DNA of 30,587 bases from positions 1 to 30,587 of the forward strand of contig JANPDJ010000062.1 in assembly GCA_031431395.1 (NCBI GenBank), in the 5' to 3' direction. This document shows positions 1-7,560 of this stretch, piece after piece. Source of the stretch: VGPE01 sp031431395. Its GTDB lineage: Bacteria; Chloroflexota; Limnocylindria; Limnocylindrales; CSP1-4. Both the position numbers and the translations under genes were made by a program. Below the pieces are notes generated by a model. It saw only the letters and a program-made list of their open reading frames with translations. It was not told the origin of the DNA and did not search any database. Every line of letters begins with the position of its first letter. Position 1 is the stretch's first letter.

Positions 1-843
1 GGTGGGGGCAGCAAGCCGACCATCAAGGTCGGGTCCGACGGCTTCTATGAAGCCAAGCTCATGGCCGAGATCTACGCCCAGGCGTTGGAGGCCGGTGGCT
101 ACACGGTCAACCGCGACGGCATCGGGCTTGGCGGCCGCAAGGTCACGACGCCGGCCCTCGAGAGTGGCCAGATCGATCTCAAGCCCGAGTACATCGGCTC
201 CGGGCTGGCCTATTACGACAAGACGAAGATCTCCGGTGACCCGGCAGCGGAGCTGGCAGCGCTGAATGCCATCCTCGCGACGAAGGGCGGCGGGATCACG
301 GCGCTCAACTTTTCTCCGGCAGCGGACCAGAACGCGTTCGTCGTCCGCAAGGAAACGGCCGACCAGTTCAAGCTCACCAAGATGAGCGACCTGACGGCCA
401 TCGCCGGGCAGCTCAAGTTCGGGGTGGCAACCGACTGCGACACGAACCCCGTCTGCGGCGCTGCATTGAAGTCCGCGTACGGGATCGACGTGTCAACTGC
501 TACGAAGCTCTCAGCGTGCGATACGCCCATGGCGCAGGCCCTCCTGGGCAAGACGATCGACGTCGGCGAACTGTGCTCCACCCAGCCCGACATCATTGTG
601 AACAACTTCGTCCTGCTCCAGGACGACAAGCAGACGCAACCGGCCGACAACCTCGCGCCACTCGTGCGCAACGACTTCCTCGCGAAGACGGACAAGACGG
701 CGTTCAGCAAGATCCTGAACGACGTCTCGGCCAAGATGGACACCCGGACCCTGCTCAGCCTCGGCAAGCAGATCGCCGTGGACAAGAAGGACATCGCGGC
801 CGTCGCCAAGCAGTGGCTGAAGGACAGCGGCCTCGTCAAGTAG
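1..843 (+). CDS. Glycine betaine/choline-type ABC transporter substrate-binding protein (ProX/OpuAC family), 5' end missing
   Basis: The frame is open from base 1, so the N-terminus (signal peptide and probable lipobox) lies outside the window. 280 residues are visible and end at TAG. The first residues form a Gly-rich linker (GGGSKP), typical just after a lipoprotein cysteine. The chain then follows the periplasmic-binding-protein type II fold of quaternary-amine binders: IKVGSDGF strand, a helix with LMAEIYAQAL, and the family hallmark IDLKPEYIGSGL. The family binds glycine betaine, choline or carnitine outside the membrane and delivers it to a ProW/ProV-type permease and ATPase, which would lie upstream if present. 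Several cysteines (around CDTNPVC and ELC) may form disulfides. The family call is firm; the exact ligand is not readable. Confidence 0.88.
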   Translation, partial: GGGSKPTIKVGSDGFYEAKLMAEIYAQALEAGGYTVNRDGIGLGGRKVTTPALESGQIDLKPEYIGSGLAYYDKTKISGDPAAELAALNAILATKGGGITALNFSPAADQNAFVVRKETADQFKLTKMSDLTAIAGQLKFGVATDCDTNPVCGAALKSAYGIDVSTATKLSACDTPMAQALLGKTIDVGELCSTQPDIIVNNFVLLQDDKQTQPADNLAPLVRNDFLAKTDKTAFSKILNDVSAKMDTRTLLSLGKQIAVDKKDIAAVAKQWLKDSGLVK

Positions 844-1200
844 GCCGCCAACCTCGGCGTCCCCAACGGCCCCCGGCTCAAACCCGGGGGCCGTTGCGAT
901 TCCGGGCGAGCGCGGCTGGCGGGCGGGTCGGGCGCGGGTCGGCACGTTCTCCGTCAGGTACTAGCCCCATGACTGCAATTCCGCGGCGGCGCCCGATTCC
1001 CCGTCACTCAGTCTCGGGGCGACTGGTACGCGCCATGATCGGCTCCCGCAGCCCTCCCCGAGGCAGTCCGCGAACGCGAAATCAGCCATCGGACGTGCCG
1101 GCGCATGACGGCCGGGCGTCCTCCAGTCGTGCGACGACTGCCTGACGAACACATCTACCGAGGGCCATAATTGAGCGCGCCGTTGGGCCCGGGTCAACGC
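844..1200. other. Intergenic region between convergent genes
   Basis: Apart from the stem-loop at 865-895, the only structure I see is a 7-bp inverted repeat with a 3-base loop at 1124-1140 (CAGTCGT/ACGACTG). It could end transcripts arriving on the minus strand from the flippase-like gene. Short open frames here look non-coding and none has a ribosome-binding site. No RNA gene is recognised. Confidence 0.5.
865..895 (+). terminator. Stem-loop terminator after the binding-protein gene
   Basis: A perfect 12-bp inverted repeat (arms 865-876 and 884-895) has a 7-base loop and starts 21 bases after the stop codon. No U-tract follows, so it is a hairpin-type transcript end typical of G+C-rich genomes rather than a classical terminator. 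Confidence 0.7.
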
Positions 1201-2220
1201 CTACCCCGACGCGGTTACCTCGGCGACCTCCCGCGAAACGCCGTCCCCGGGGGCCCGGCCCGACCGGCCGCCACGCCAGCCGAGCGCGATCAGGGCGACG
1301 GCCCCACCCACCGACGTCGTGATGAGGATGGACGCGTGCGCGACCAGGGCGAGCGCCAGCGCTGTCTCCGCGTCCAGGCCGAAGGTGGCTGCGATCGCCA
1401 CAGCCGCCAGGTCGAACGTGCCAAGGTTTGACGGCCCGGCCGGGATCGCCGATGCCAGCGCGACGCCCGCAGCCAGCAGAGCGGCCTGTGCCGTGGTCAT
1501 CTGCACGCCGAGTGATTGCCCCGCTGCTGCAAACGCGAGGAGGGTGGCGGTCCAGGCTGCGAAGCTCAAGATGAGCGCTTCGGCAAGCGTGCGCGGCCGG
1601 CCCGCGACGGCCAGGCCCCCGCGCAACTTGCCGCCGATCTCATGGACCCGCGGCCAGCGCTGCACGAACGCGACGAGCCGCTCAGCGCCGGGCAGACGAT
1701 GGGCGGCCACGCCGATCGCCAGCCCCACCACCAGCAGGCCCGTGATGGCCAGGCCGATCAGGACCGCAGATGCCACAAGGCCGCGGACCTGCAGCACGAG
1801 GATCGCGAACGAAGCAAGGACCACCACCACCGCGGTGTCAACCACGCGCTCGACGACGACTGTCCCCAGCGTGGTCGTGCGGCTGATGCCCTCGCGGTCC
1901 CCAAGGTAGTGGCAGCGGACCAGCTCCCCCAACCGTGCCGGCAGCACATTGTTGGCGAGGTACCCGATGAGCAGGTAGCCCGTGATCGGCAGCAAGCGCA
2001 CGTGATGGATGGGCTCCACCAGCCGCTGCCAGCGAACGGCCCGGAGGATGACGTCCAGTGCCTGGAACAGCAACATGACGGCGATCCAGCCCAGGGACGC
2101 GCGGGCCAGGATGTCGGCCGTGCGGCCCAGGTCAACCTGCCGGACGATGAACGCCAGCGCTGCCAGCGAGACCGCGAGGCCGATGACCGCGCGGATGGCG
2201 CCCCCGCGGAGACGCGCCAT
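1201..2220 (-). CDS. Flippase-like integral membrane protein (LPG synthase TM / UPF0104 family)
   Basis: 339 residues with about eight hydrophobic helices. The family signature sits in the first third: RAVRWQRL near residue 60, then LPARLGELVR at 93-102 and GISRTTTLGTVVVERVVD at 111-128. This is the membrane domain shared by MprF-type lysylphosphatidylglycerol flippases and the AglD/YbhN group. No C-terminal aminoacyl-transferase domain is present, so lysyl transfer is not expected; moving a polyprenyl- or lipid-linked sugar is more likely. The ATG overlaps a TGA that closes a short open stretch continuing the upstream glycosyltransferase frame (TGATG), so translation is probably coupled. A GT2 gene next to a UPF0104 gene is a common pairing and suggests a joint role in cell-surface glycoconjugate assembly. 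Confidence 0.85.
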   Translation of the reverse strand: MARLRGGAIRAVIGLAVSLAALAFIVRQVDLGRTADILARASLGWIAVMLLFQALDVILRAVRWQRLVEPIHHVRLLPITGYLLIGYLANNVLPARLGELVRCHYLGDREGISRTTTLGTVVVERVVDTAVVVVLASFAILVLQVRGLVASAVLIGLAITGLLVVGLAIGVAAHRLPGAERLVAFVQRWPRVHEIGGKLRGGLAVAGRPRTLAEALILSFAAWTATLLAFAAAGQSLGVQMTTAQAALLAAGVALASAIPAGPSNLGTFDLAAVAIAATFGLDAETALALALVAHASILITTSVGGAVALIALGWRGGRSGRAPGDGVSREVAEVTASG

Positions 2221-2285
2221 CAGCGTCGGCCGCCGAGGACGATCAGGGTCAGGAGCACGAGGAGCAGCGGGATCGCCCTGGCTCA
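2221..2285 (-). other. In-frame hydrophobic tail beyond the glycosyltransferase stop codon
   Basis: Past its TGA stop (2283-2285), the glycosyltransferase frame stays open for 20 codons and encodes a strongly hydrophobic helix (AIPLLLVLLTLIVLG) ending in GGRR. It stops at a TGA that overlaps the ATG of the flippase-like gene. All 20 codons but one end in G or C, as real genes here do. It may be a lost C-terminal membrane anchor, a read-through extension, or chance. Confidence 0.45.
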
Positions 2286-3053
2286 GCTACCCGGCCGTCG
2301 TGCCGTGAGCTTGGGCGAGCGACGCACGCGGAGCCGGTGGAGCAGGAAGCGCGCCACCACGCGCAACGTCGAAAGGCCGTAGACGACCGAGCGGCGGAAG
2401 CCCACGGAACTCGCTTCCTCGAAGTAGCGCGTGGGCACGGCCACCTCACCGACGCGCGACCGCATCCCGGCGGCGACGACCTGCGCAATCAACTCCTGGT
2501 CGAAGACGAAATCGTTGCTGTTCAGCTGGAACGGAATGGTCTCGAGGAGCGCACGGCTGTACGCGCGCAGACCCGTGTGGTACTCCGAGAGCCGCAGCCC
2601 GAAGGCCAGGTTCTCCACGCCGGTCAGGAAGCGGTTACTGACGTACTTCCACTTCGGCATGCCGCCGGCCAGCGGATCACCCAGGAACCGCGAGCCCAGC
2701 ATGAGGTCGCGGCTGCCATCCAGGATGGGGGCGATGAGGGCTGGGATCCGGGTGGCGTCGTACTGGTAGTCGGGGTGCAGCATGACCACGACGTCCGCGC
2801 CGGCTTCCAATGCCGCCGCGTAGCAGGTCTTCTGGTTCCCCCCGTAGCCCAGGTTCTGCTGGTGGACGATCACGTCCAGCCCCATCTGCCGGGCGATCTC
2901 GACGGTCTCGTCGCGTGATACGTCGTCCACGAGAATGATCCGGCCGACGATGTCGTGCGGGATGTCCGCGTACGTGCGCTCCAGCGTCTTCGCGGCGTTG
3001 TAGGCGGGCATGACGATGACCACGAACGGGTGACGAACGGGCGTCTCGGTCAT
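2283..3053 (-). CDS. GT2 family glycosyltransferase (dolichyl-phosphate mannose synthase-like)
   Basis: 256 residues, a single GT-A domain. The N-terminal strand VVIVMPAYNA leads to the nucleotide-binding LVDDVSRDET (residues 41-50) and the HPDYQYD segment at 93-99, which replaces the classical DXD metal motif as in DPM1/polyprenyl-phosphate glycosyltransferases. GSRFLGD and HTGLRAYSR follow, typical of the same subgroup. The likely reaction is sugar transfer from a nucleotide sugar to a polyprenyl phosphate or lipid at the inner membrane face. The last 30 residues are Arg/Lys-rich, and a hydrophobic segment follows in frame just after the stop codon. The ATG at 3053 has no clear Shine-Dalgarno or TANNNT box. 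The downstream flippase-like gene probably belongs to the same operon. Confidence 0.88.
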   Translation of the reverse strand: MTETPVRHPFVVIVMPAYNAAKTLERTYADIPHDIVGRIILVDDVSRDETVEIARQMGLDVIVHQQNLGYGGNQKTCYAAALEAGADVVVMLHPDYQYDATRIPALIAPILDGSRDLMLGSRFLGDPLAGGMPKWKYVSNRFLTGVENLAFGLRLSEYHTGLRAYSRALLETIPFQLNSNDFVFDQELIAQVVAAGMRSRVGEVAVPTRYFEEASSVGFRRSVVYGLSTLRVVARFLLHRLRVRRSPKLTARRPGS

Positions 3054-3191
3054 CCCAGCGTCATCCAGCCCACGAGAATCTTCGAATGCACCCGCGCAGG
3101 GTACCGCGTCACCGGTTCCCGGTGCGCCCGTTCACCCGGCGGCGACCGTCGGACGCGCGCGACAATGGCACCTGCGCAACTGGAGATGACC

Positions 3192-3794
3192 ATGCTGAAC
3201 CGCCTGCTGCACAGACCCGACGATGACCCCGCGGTGGCGAGCCGGATTCCGCCCGGCCAGTACCGCACCGAGAAGTTCCCGGTGCTCCACTACGGATCCG
3301 TCCCGCGGACGGAGCTGCGGACCTGGGACTTCAAGGTGTACGGCCTTGTAGACAGCCCGCTCCGGCTGACCTGGGAGGAGTTCCGGGCCCTTCCCCGCCG
3401 GACCGTGGAGACGGACATCCATTGCGTGACTCGCTGGTCGAAGCTCGACACCACCTGGGAGGGCGTGCCCATCCGGGCGATCCTCGACGCGGCGCAGCTG
3501 AAGCCCACGGCGACGTTCGTGCTCGCCCACTCGGAGCAGGGGTACACGGCCAACCTGCCGCTTGACGTCCTGGACGACGACGACATCCTCCTCGCGGACA
3601 CCTTCAACGGCGAGCCACTGGAGCCCGAGCATGGCTACCCGCTGCGCCTCCTCGTGCCGAAGCGCTACTTCTGGAAGAGCGCCAAGTGGATCCGCGGCCT
3701 GGAGTTCCTGGACCACGACATCCTGGGCTTCTGGGAGCGCTACGGCTACAACAACAACGCCGACCCCTGGAAAGAAGAGCGCTACTCGGAATAG
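3192..3794 (+). CDS. Sulfite oxidase-like molybdopterin-dependent oxidoreductase
   Basis: 200 residues matching a stand-alone oxidoreductase molybdopterin-binding domain (YuiH/MsrP catalytic-like). The Mo-ligating cysteine is probably Cys78 in VETDIHCVTRWS. The C-terminal stretch KSAKWIRGLEFL and the closing GFWERYGY segment are characteristic of this small cytosolic subgroup. There is no Tat signal, so it is expected in the cytoplasm, unlike periplasmic MsrP. I chose the ATG at 3192 because GGAG lies six bases upstream; in-frame ATGs at 3165 and 3186 lack a well-placed site. The redox partner and substrate are unknown, and no molybdopterin-synthesis gene is in the window. Confidence 0.85.
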   Translation: MLNRLLHRPDDDPAVASRIPPGQYRTEKFPVLHYGSVPRTELRTWDFKVYGLVDSPLRLTWEEFRALPRRTVETDIHCVTRWSKLDTTWEGVPIRAILDAAQLKPTATFVLAHSEQGYTANLPLDVLDDDDILLADTFNGEPLEPEHGYPLRLLVPKRYFWKSAKWIRGLEFLDHDILGFWERYGYNNNADPWKEERYSE

Positions 3795-3832
3795 GGCGAC
3801 GCCGGCGCAGAATGGCCTGACGGCGGAACCCC

Positions 3833-3861
3833 TTGACAGCCTGCCGCCGATGGCTCATCGT
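3833..3861 (+). promoter_or_regulatory. Probable promoter of the padR gene
   Basis: A perfect TTGACA (3833-3838) is followed after 17 bases by CATCGT (3856-3861), a weak -10 keeping the key A2 and T6. Transcription would begin inside or beside the palindrome at 3867-3882, a layout suited to autorepression. Confidence 0.55.
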
Positions 3862-3866
3862 ACGCA

Positions 3867-3882
3867 CCACGATATATCGTGG
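3867..3882. promoter_or_regulatory. 16-bp perfect palindrome, probable PadR operator
   Basis: The sequence CCACGATATATCGTGG is fully self-complementary and lies 20 bases before the padR start codon. An A/T-rich core (GATATATC) is striking in such G+C-rich DNA and resembles ATAT-cored operators described for several PadR regulators. It overlaps the predicted transcription start, so bound PadR would block its own operon. Confidence 0.7.
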
Positions 3883-3902
3883 CACGTAGTAGTGGAGCAC
3901 CG

Positions 3903-4226
3903 ATGGAGCACCGCATCCCGGAGCTGGGCCGGTTCGCCGAGCCTGCCCTCCTGATCCTCGTCAGCCTGAGCGACGGGCCGAAGCACGGCTACGCGATCAT
4001 GACGGACGTGGAGGCCGGGTCCGGACGGCCGTTGGGACCCGGGACCCTGTACGCCGCGCTGGCACGCCTTGAGGAGCGCGGACTGATCGAGGCACTTGCG
4101 CCAGTGGACCGGAGGCGGCCGTACCGGCTGACGGCCATCGGCGCCTCCGTCCTTGCCGAGCAGTTGCGGGACCTTGCCGAATTCACCCAGATGGGTCTTC
4201 GCCGGCTTGGCGAGGCTCCCCGGTGA
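3903..4226 (+). CDS. PadR family transcriptional regulator
   Basis: 107 residues forming the PadR winged helix: LILVSLSDGPKHGYAIM (helix 1-2), then PLGPGTLYAALARLEERGLIE (recognition helix and wing entry), RRRPYRLTAIG (wing), and a short dimerisation helix. The start at 3903 is set by GGAG five bases upstream; the more upstream ATG would lie inside the operator region. PadR proteins are usually repressors released by small ligands. Its stop codon overlaps the GTG of the next gene (GTGA), so regulator and target are translationally coupled. The perfect palindrome just upstream strongly suggests autoregulation. Confidence 0.93.
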   Translation: MEHRIPELGRFAEPALLILVSLSDGPKHGYAIMTDVEAGSGRPLGPGTLYAALARLEERGLIEALAPVDRRRPYRLTAIGASVLAEQLRDLAEFTQMGLRRLGEAPR

Positions 4227-4927
4227 ACCAGGTGAACCACCTGCTCCTGCGCGCCTATCCCGCACGCTGGCGAGCCCGCTACGGCGACGAGTTCGAGGCG
4301 CTCCTCGCGGAGCGACCCCTCGGGCCGTTCGACATTGCGGACATCCTGCTCGGCGCGCTCGACGCCCAACTCAAGCTGCGCGGCCTCGGGGCCGCCTCCG
4401 AACACCGAAGGGGGTTCTCCATGTCTCTGCGCATCGGGGGAGGCTTGAGCGACGGTTTGACCATCGTCGCAGGCACGGAACGGGGGGTCGCCATGTCGTG
4501 GACGATCGAGAGCGTCCAGGTTGCCGACGTTGATCCGGCCGCCGTCTTCCGCCTGTACGCGGATCCAACCACGTGGGCGTCGTGGGGCCACAACGCGACC
4601 CGGGCCCGGTCGGAGGGCCCGCTTACTGAGGGCGGCGTCGTCCATGTCCGGGCGAACTACGGCCGGGACTACCCGTGCCGAATCCGGCGGTTCGAGGCAG
4701 GACGAGCACTCGAATTGGAAGTTCGGCCGCCGCTCCTCTTCATCGTCAACGTCTACGAGGTCGAACGGACCGCCGAGGGCGCGCGGATCCGTCATGCCCT
4801 GGAGTTCTCGGGCCCGATCTCCGGAGTCATGAAGCTCGCCGGGGTCGGCATGGTCTATCGGCGCCAGTTGAGGCAAGAGGTTGCCCGGGTGATCGACCTG
4901 GCCAAGCGGGACACGCCTTCGACCTGA
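4223..4927 (+). CDS. Fusion of a short PadR-associated N-terminal domain with an SRPBCC (START/polyketide cyclase-like) domain
   Basis: 234 residues, starting at a GTG that overlaps the padR stop. Residues 1-60 carry YPARWRARYGDEFEALL and a DIADILLGALDAQLKLR helix, an N-terminal module I associate with PadR-linked proteins where it usually precedes membrane helices. From Met91 the chain becomes an SRPBCC domain: MSWTIESVQVADVDPAAVFRLY, then the beta strands and a long C-terminal helix. Such domains hold hydrophobic ligands. Met91 (ATG at 4493) has a G-run five bases upstream, so the SRPBCC part could also be made separately. No membrane segment remains, so the fusion may have arisen by deletion. 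The ligand is unknown. Confidence 0.75.
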   Translation: MNQVNHLLLRAYPARWRARYGDEFEALLAERPLGPFDIADILLGALDAQLKLRGLGAASEHRRGFSMSLRIGGGLSDGLTIVAGTERGVAMSWTIESVQVADVDPAAVFRLYADPTTWASWGHNATRARSEGPLTEGGVVHVRANYGRDYPCRIRRFEAGRALELEVRPPLLFIVNVYEVERTAEGARIRHALEFSGPISGVMKLAGVGMVYRRQLRQEVARVIDLAKRDTPST

Positions 4928-4932
4928 AGCGT

Positions 4933-5043
4933 GTGATCACCGACCGCAACGGGGCGCGCGCCGCCCTGGCCGCGGTGGTAGCGGTGGCCGCCCTGATCGC
5001 ACTGGCCGCTATGGCCTTGGCGGCCCTGCGCGATCGTTGCTAG
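4933..5043 (+). CDS. Possible 36-residue single-pass membrane peptide
   Basis: A GTG start lies five bases after the previous stop. The peptide begins ITDRNGARA, continues into one Ala/Val/Leu helix (about residues 10-31) and ends with a basic RDRC tail. Its codons show the G/C third-position bias of the neighbours. No ribosome-binding site is evident, so expression would depend on coupling to the SRPBCC gene. It ends on a CTAG that also holds the stop codon of the opposite gene. The function is unknown and it may not be real. Confidence 0.4.
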   Translation: MITDRNGARAALAAVVAVAALIALAAMALAALRDRC

Positions 5044-5333
5044 GCGCCGGAGGAAGGTTCGGCGGCAGCTGCCTGCGGTTCGGCGCCCGTGGAGTCGGCG
5101 GGTGTGTTCGCGGCCCCGGCGGCGACCTCTGCACGATCAACGGGCACGTCGGCCGTCGCGACCACGCCGTCGTCCCGGGGACCGTCGGCGAGCGAATCGG
5201 TGGACGTCGCAAGGAAGCCCGTGTCGTTGTCGTGCTGCGTGTGCAGGTTGTCCTGGCGCGCGGTGCTCTTGCCGCGGAACTTCTTCGCGCGGCGCTGTTC
5301 GCGGTTGAGCGGTGGCTGCTGCTCGTCGGTCAT
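5040..5333 (-). CDS. Small charged hypothetical protein
   Basis: 97 residues. The ATG at 5333 has an excellent Shine-Dalgarno (AGGGAG) about five bases upstream, so I prefer it to starts further upstream. The N-terminal half is basic and polar (NREQRRAKKFRGK, then a Gln/Asn/His-rich stretch), while the C-terminal half is acidic and rich in Ala, Asp and Pro and looks disordered. There is no membrane segment or known motif. I do not recognise a family function; the basic head might bind nucleic acid. It converges on the small membrane peptide, and the two stop codons share the palindrome CTAG (5040-5043). It is divergent from the diguanylate cyclase. Confidence 0.65.
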   Translation of the reverse strand: MTDEQQPPLNREQRRAKKFRGKSTARQDNLHTQHDNDTGFLATSTDSLADGPRDDGVVATADVPVDRAEVAAGAANTPADSTGAEPQAAAAEPSSGA

Positions 5334-5583
5334 CAGATCTCCCTGTCCGTGGCGCCCGTCGAGGGTGCCGCGTGGCGGCTGACCGGCGGGGAACCGTGCA
5401 ACGATCTCATGTCGGGCCTCGTCCTGCGTTCGGCCGGCTGGCGGGTCTGGATAGCAGTTGCGCTGAAATGCGTGACCGCACCCATGACCCTCGGTGCCGG
5501 GAACGGGACCATCTGGTGCTGTCCGGGGCAGTGCCCGATGGCGAAGGTTTCCCGTAACTCGTTTCAATGTCAGGGGTTCGGCC

Positions 5584-7434
5584 GTGCCGGTCGTCACAAC
5601 ACCACAGCGCTACCCCATCCGGCGGGCCATCCTGGGCGGCCTGGGCGGCATTGTGACCCTTGGCGTGTTGATGCTGGCCATCAGCACTTGGTTCCAGATC
5701 TCCGCCACTTCCGCAAACAGTGCCACGGCCTGGCGGTCCTATCAGTTCCTGGACACGATTCGCGCCCTCGAGGTGGGTGAGGAGCAAACGCGCGCGGCCG
5801 TGCTCGCCGCAGCCCAGAGCCCCACAACGGTCAACCTGGACCTTATCGTGTCGCGCCACGCGCAGGCGACCGTGTCGTTGCGATCCCTGGTCGACCTGGC
5901 GTCGACTGATCCGACATTGGCATCCGCCCTTGAGAGTGCGGCCGAGTCGGTGAATCACTGGTACGACAGATGGGCCCTGCGCATCTACGACCTGCTCACC
6001 GCCGGCGATCTCCCCTTGGCTCATCCAGAGCTTGACGTGGCGAACGGCGATCAGCTGTTCGACGCAGCCCGAACCGATATCGCCAGCCTGGGTGCGGCAG
6101 CCGCCAGCCGGATGGCGATGACCCTTGGGTCGTTCGAGGAGCAGACTCGTCTGTTCGCGTTGGGCCTGGCCGTTGCCGCAATCGCGCTGTGCCTTGGCGT
6201 CCTGTTCATCGGGCGGTGGCTGGCGCGAGTCGTAACCGGCCCCCTGCATCGGCTAAACGAGACCGCGTTCGCGCAAATCAGCGGGCAGCCAGTCCAGTTC
6301 GTCGCAGAGCGCGACGACGAAGTGGGTGCGCTCGCACGTGTCCTCGAGCGATTCCGGCAGAGCGCGGACGATCGGTACTCTGGCGCGCGAGAAGAGGCAC
6401 ATCGGGCTGAGACGATGAACAAGCTCGGCGATCTCATTGCGTTCTCCTCAGCCGAGTTCGAGATGATTGACGGAACGGTGCGCGCGCTCCAGCGGCTGGT
6501 GGCAACGGGTCGCGGGGATATCCAGCTCACGAACGCGTCGCGCAACCGCCTGCTCTACGCGGGTTCGTGGGGGCCCAATCCACCGGGCCTCGATACCCCG
6601 GTGCCCGTGGAGCAGATCGACCGCTGCCCGGCGATTCGGCGGGGAGCGGCCTTCGTGGTTCCCGATGTCGATGACGATCTTGCCGTCCTCTGTACGGCGC
6701 ATCCGCAGGAATCGGGCTCCCTGGCCTGCATCCCGCTGATCGCCATGGGCAGGCCCATCGGCGTCGTCCACCTGGAGGCAGACGAGCCCATTAGCGACGA
6801 GACCGTGTCGGTCGTGACACGGATCGCGGAACAGGTGGCGGTCGCCATCGCCAACGCCCGCCTGATGAAGACGATGGAAGGTCTCGCCATGACCGACAGC
6901 CTCACGGGCCTGCGCAACGCCCGCTTCTTCGATACCTCCCTCGAACAGCAACTTGCCTCGGCCGAACGAGACCGCGCGCCACTCTCGGTACTGATGATCG
7001 ACATCGACCACTTCAAGGTCTTCAACGACACTCATGGCCACCCGGCCGGCGACGAAGCCCTCCGCGTGTTCGGCAGGGTCCTGCTCACCGCTCTCCGCGC
7101 GTCCGACGTGGCGGCGAGGTACGGCGGCGAGGAGTTCGTGGTTGCGCTGCAGCGCACGAACCTCTCGGACGCAGCGCTGGTGGCCGAGAAGGTTCGCGAA
7201 GCCGTGAGCCAGGCGATCGTGGAGATCGGGCCCGGTCGGTACGGACGACTCACGGTTTCGGTCGGTGTCGCTGAGGCGGACCTGACCCGCATCGACCAGA
7301 AGACCCTCCTGGCGAGCGCGGATGCGGCGCTCTACCGCGCAAAGTCGTCCGGGCGGAACTGCGTCGGCCTCGCATCCGCGAACCAGGACGCGGACGCCCT
7401 GCCGGCACCCCGGATGCCAGCAGCGGCCGCGTAG
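5584..7434 (+). CDS. Membrane-bound diguanylate cyclase with HAMP, GAF and GGDEF domains
   Basis: 616 residues from a GTG with AGGGG seven bases upstream. TM helix 1 (about 15-36) is followed by a mostly helical extracytoplasmic sensor (about 37-188), TM helix 2 (about 190-212), HAMP (about 213-265), a linker helix, GAF (about 285-430) and GGDEF (about 436-600). The GGDEF domain opens with MTDSLTGLRN at 436, has the metal-binding IDIDHFK segment, and carries the active-site GGEEF at 514-518. An intact inhibitory I-site RASD lies at 505-508 with the standard five-residue gap. It should therefore make c-di-GMP from GTP and be feedback-inhibited. There is no EAL or HD-GYP domain. The GAF domain suggests a second, cytoplasmic input. 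Confidence 0.93.
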   Translation: MPVVTTPQRYPIRRAILGGLGGIVTLGVLMLAISTWFQISATSANSATAWRSYQFLDTIRALEVGEEQTRAAVLAAAQSPTTVNLDLIVSRHAQATVSLRSLVDLASTDPTLASALESAAESVNHWYDRWALRIYDLLTAGDLPLAHPELDVANGDQLFDAARTDIASLGAAAASRMAMTLGSFEEQTRLFALGLAVAAIALCLGVLFIGRWLARVVTGPLHRLNETAFAQISGQPVQFVAERDDEVGALARVLERFRQSADDRYSGAREEAHRAETMNKLGDLIAFSSAEFEMIDGTVRALQRLVATGRGDIQLTNASRNRLLYAGSWGPNPPGLDTPVPVEQIDRCPAIRRGAAFVVPDVDDDLAVLCTAHPQESGSLACIPLIAMGRPIGVVHLEADEPISDETVSVVTRIAEQVAVAIANARLMKTMEGLAMTDSLTGLRNARFFDTSLEQQLASAERDRAPLSVLMIDIDHFKVFNDTHGHPAGDEALRVFGRVLLTALRASDVAARYGGEEFVVALQRTNLSDAALVAEKVREAVSQAIVEIGPGRYGRLTVSVGVAEADLTRIDQKTLLASADAALYRAKSSGRNCVGLASANQDADALPAPRMPAAAA

Positions 7435-7491
7435 CCGGCACCCCCGGGGCAGGTCACCGTGCAGCCACTCGCGGTGCGGCCCTGAATCGAA

Positions 7492-7520
7492 AAGCCGCCG
7501 GGCGACGTGCTCGGCGGCTT
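7492..7520. terminator. Stem-loop between convergent genes
   Basis: A 9-bp inverted repeat (AAGCCGCCG at 7492-7500, CGGCGGCTT at 7512-7520) has an 11-base loop. It lies between the diguanylate cyclase and Fe-S carrier genes, which converge here. Arms ending in AA/TT make it plausible in both directions. Confidence 0.6.
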
Positions 7521-7560
7521 CAGATTGCGGGGCGACGGGCCCGCGGAACTCAGTTCTCGT

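Noticed and set aside
2283..2285. Selenocysteine insertion at the TGA between glycosyltransferase and hydrophobic tail
   Set aside because: GT2 enzymes have no catalytic Cys/Sec at this C-terminal position, and the following bases form no obvious SECIS-like hairpin. TGA is a normal stop elsewhere in the window.
5494..5583. Longer N-terminus for the diguanylate cyclase from an upstream ATG
   Set aside because: The upstream ATG lacks a ribosome-binding site, and the extra residues are Arg/Pro-rich. The GTG at 5584 has AGGGG seven bases upstream and begins just before the first membrane helix.
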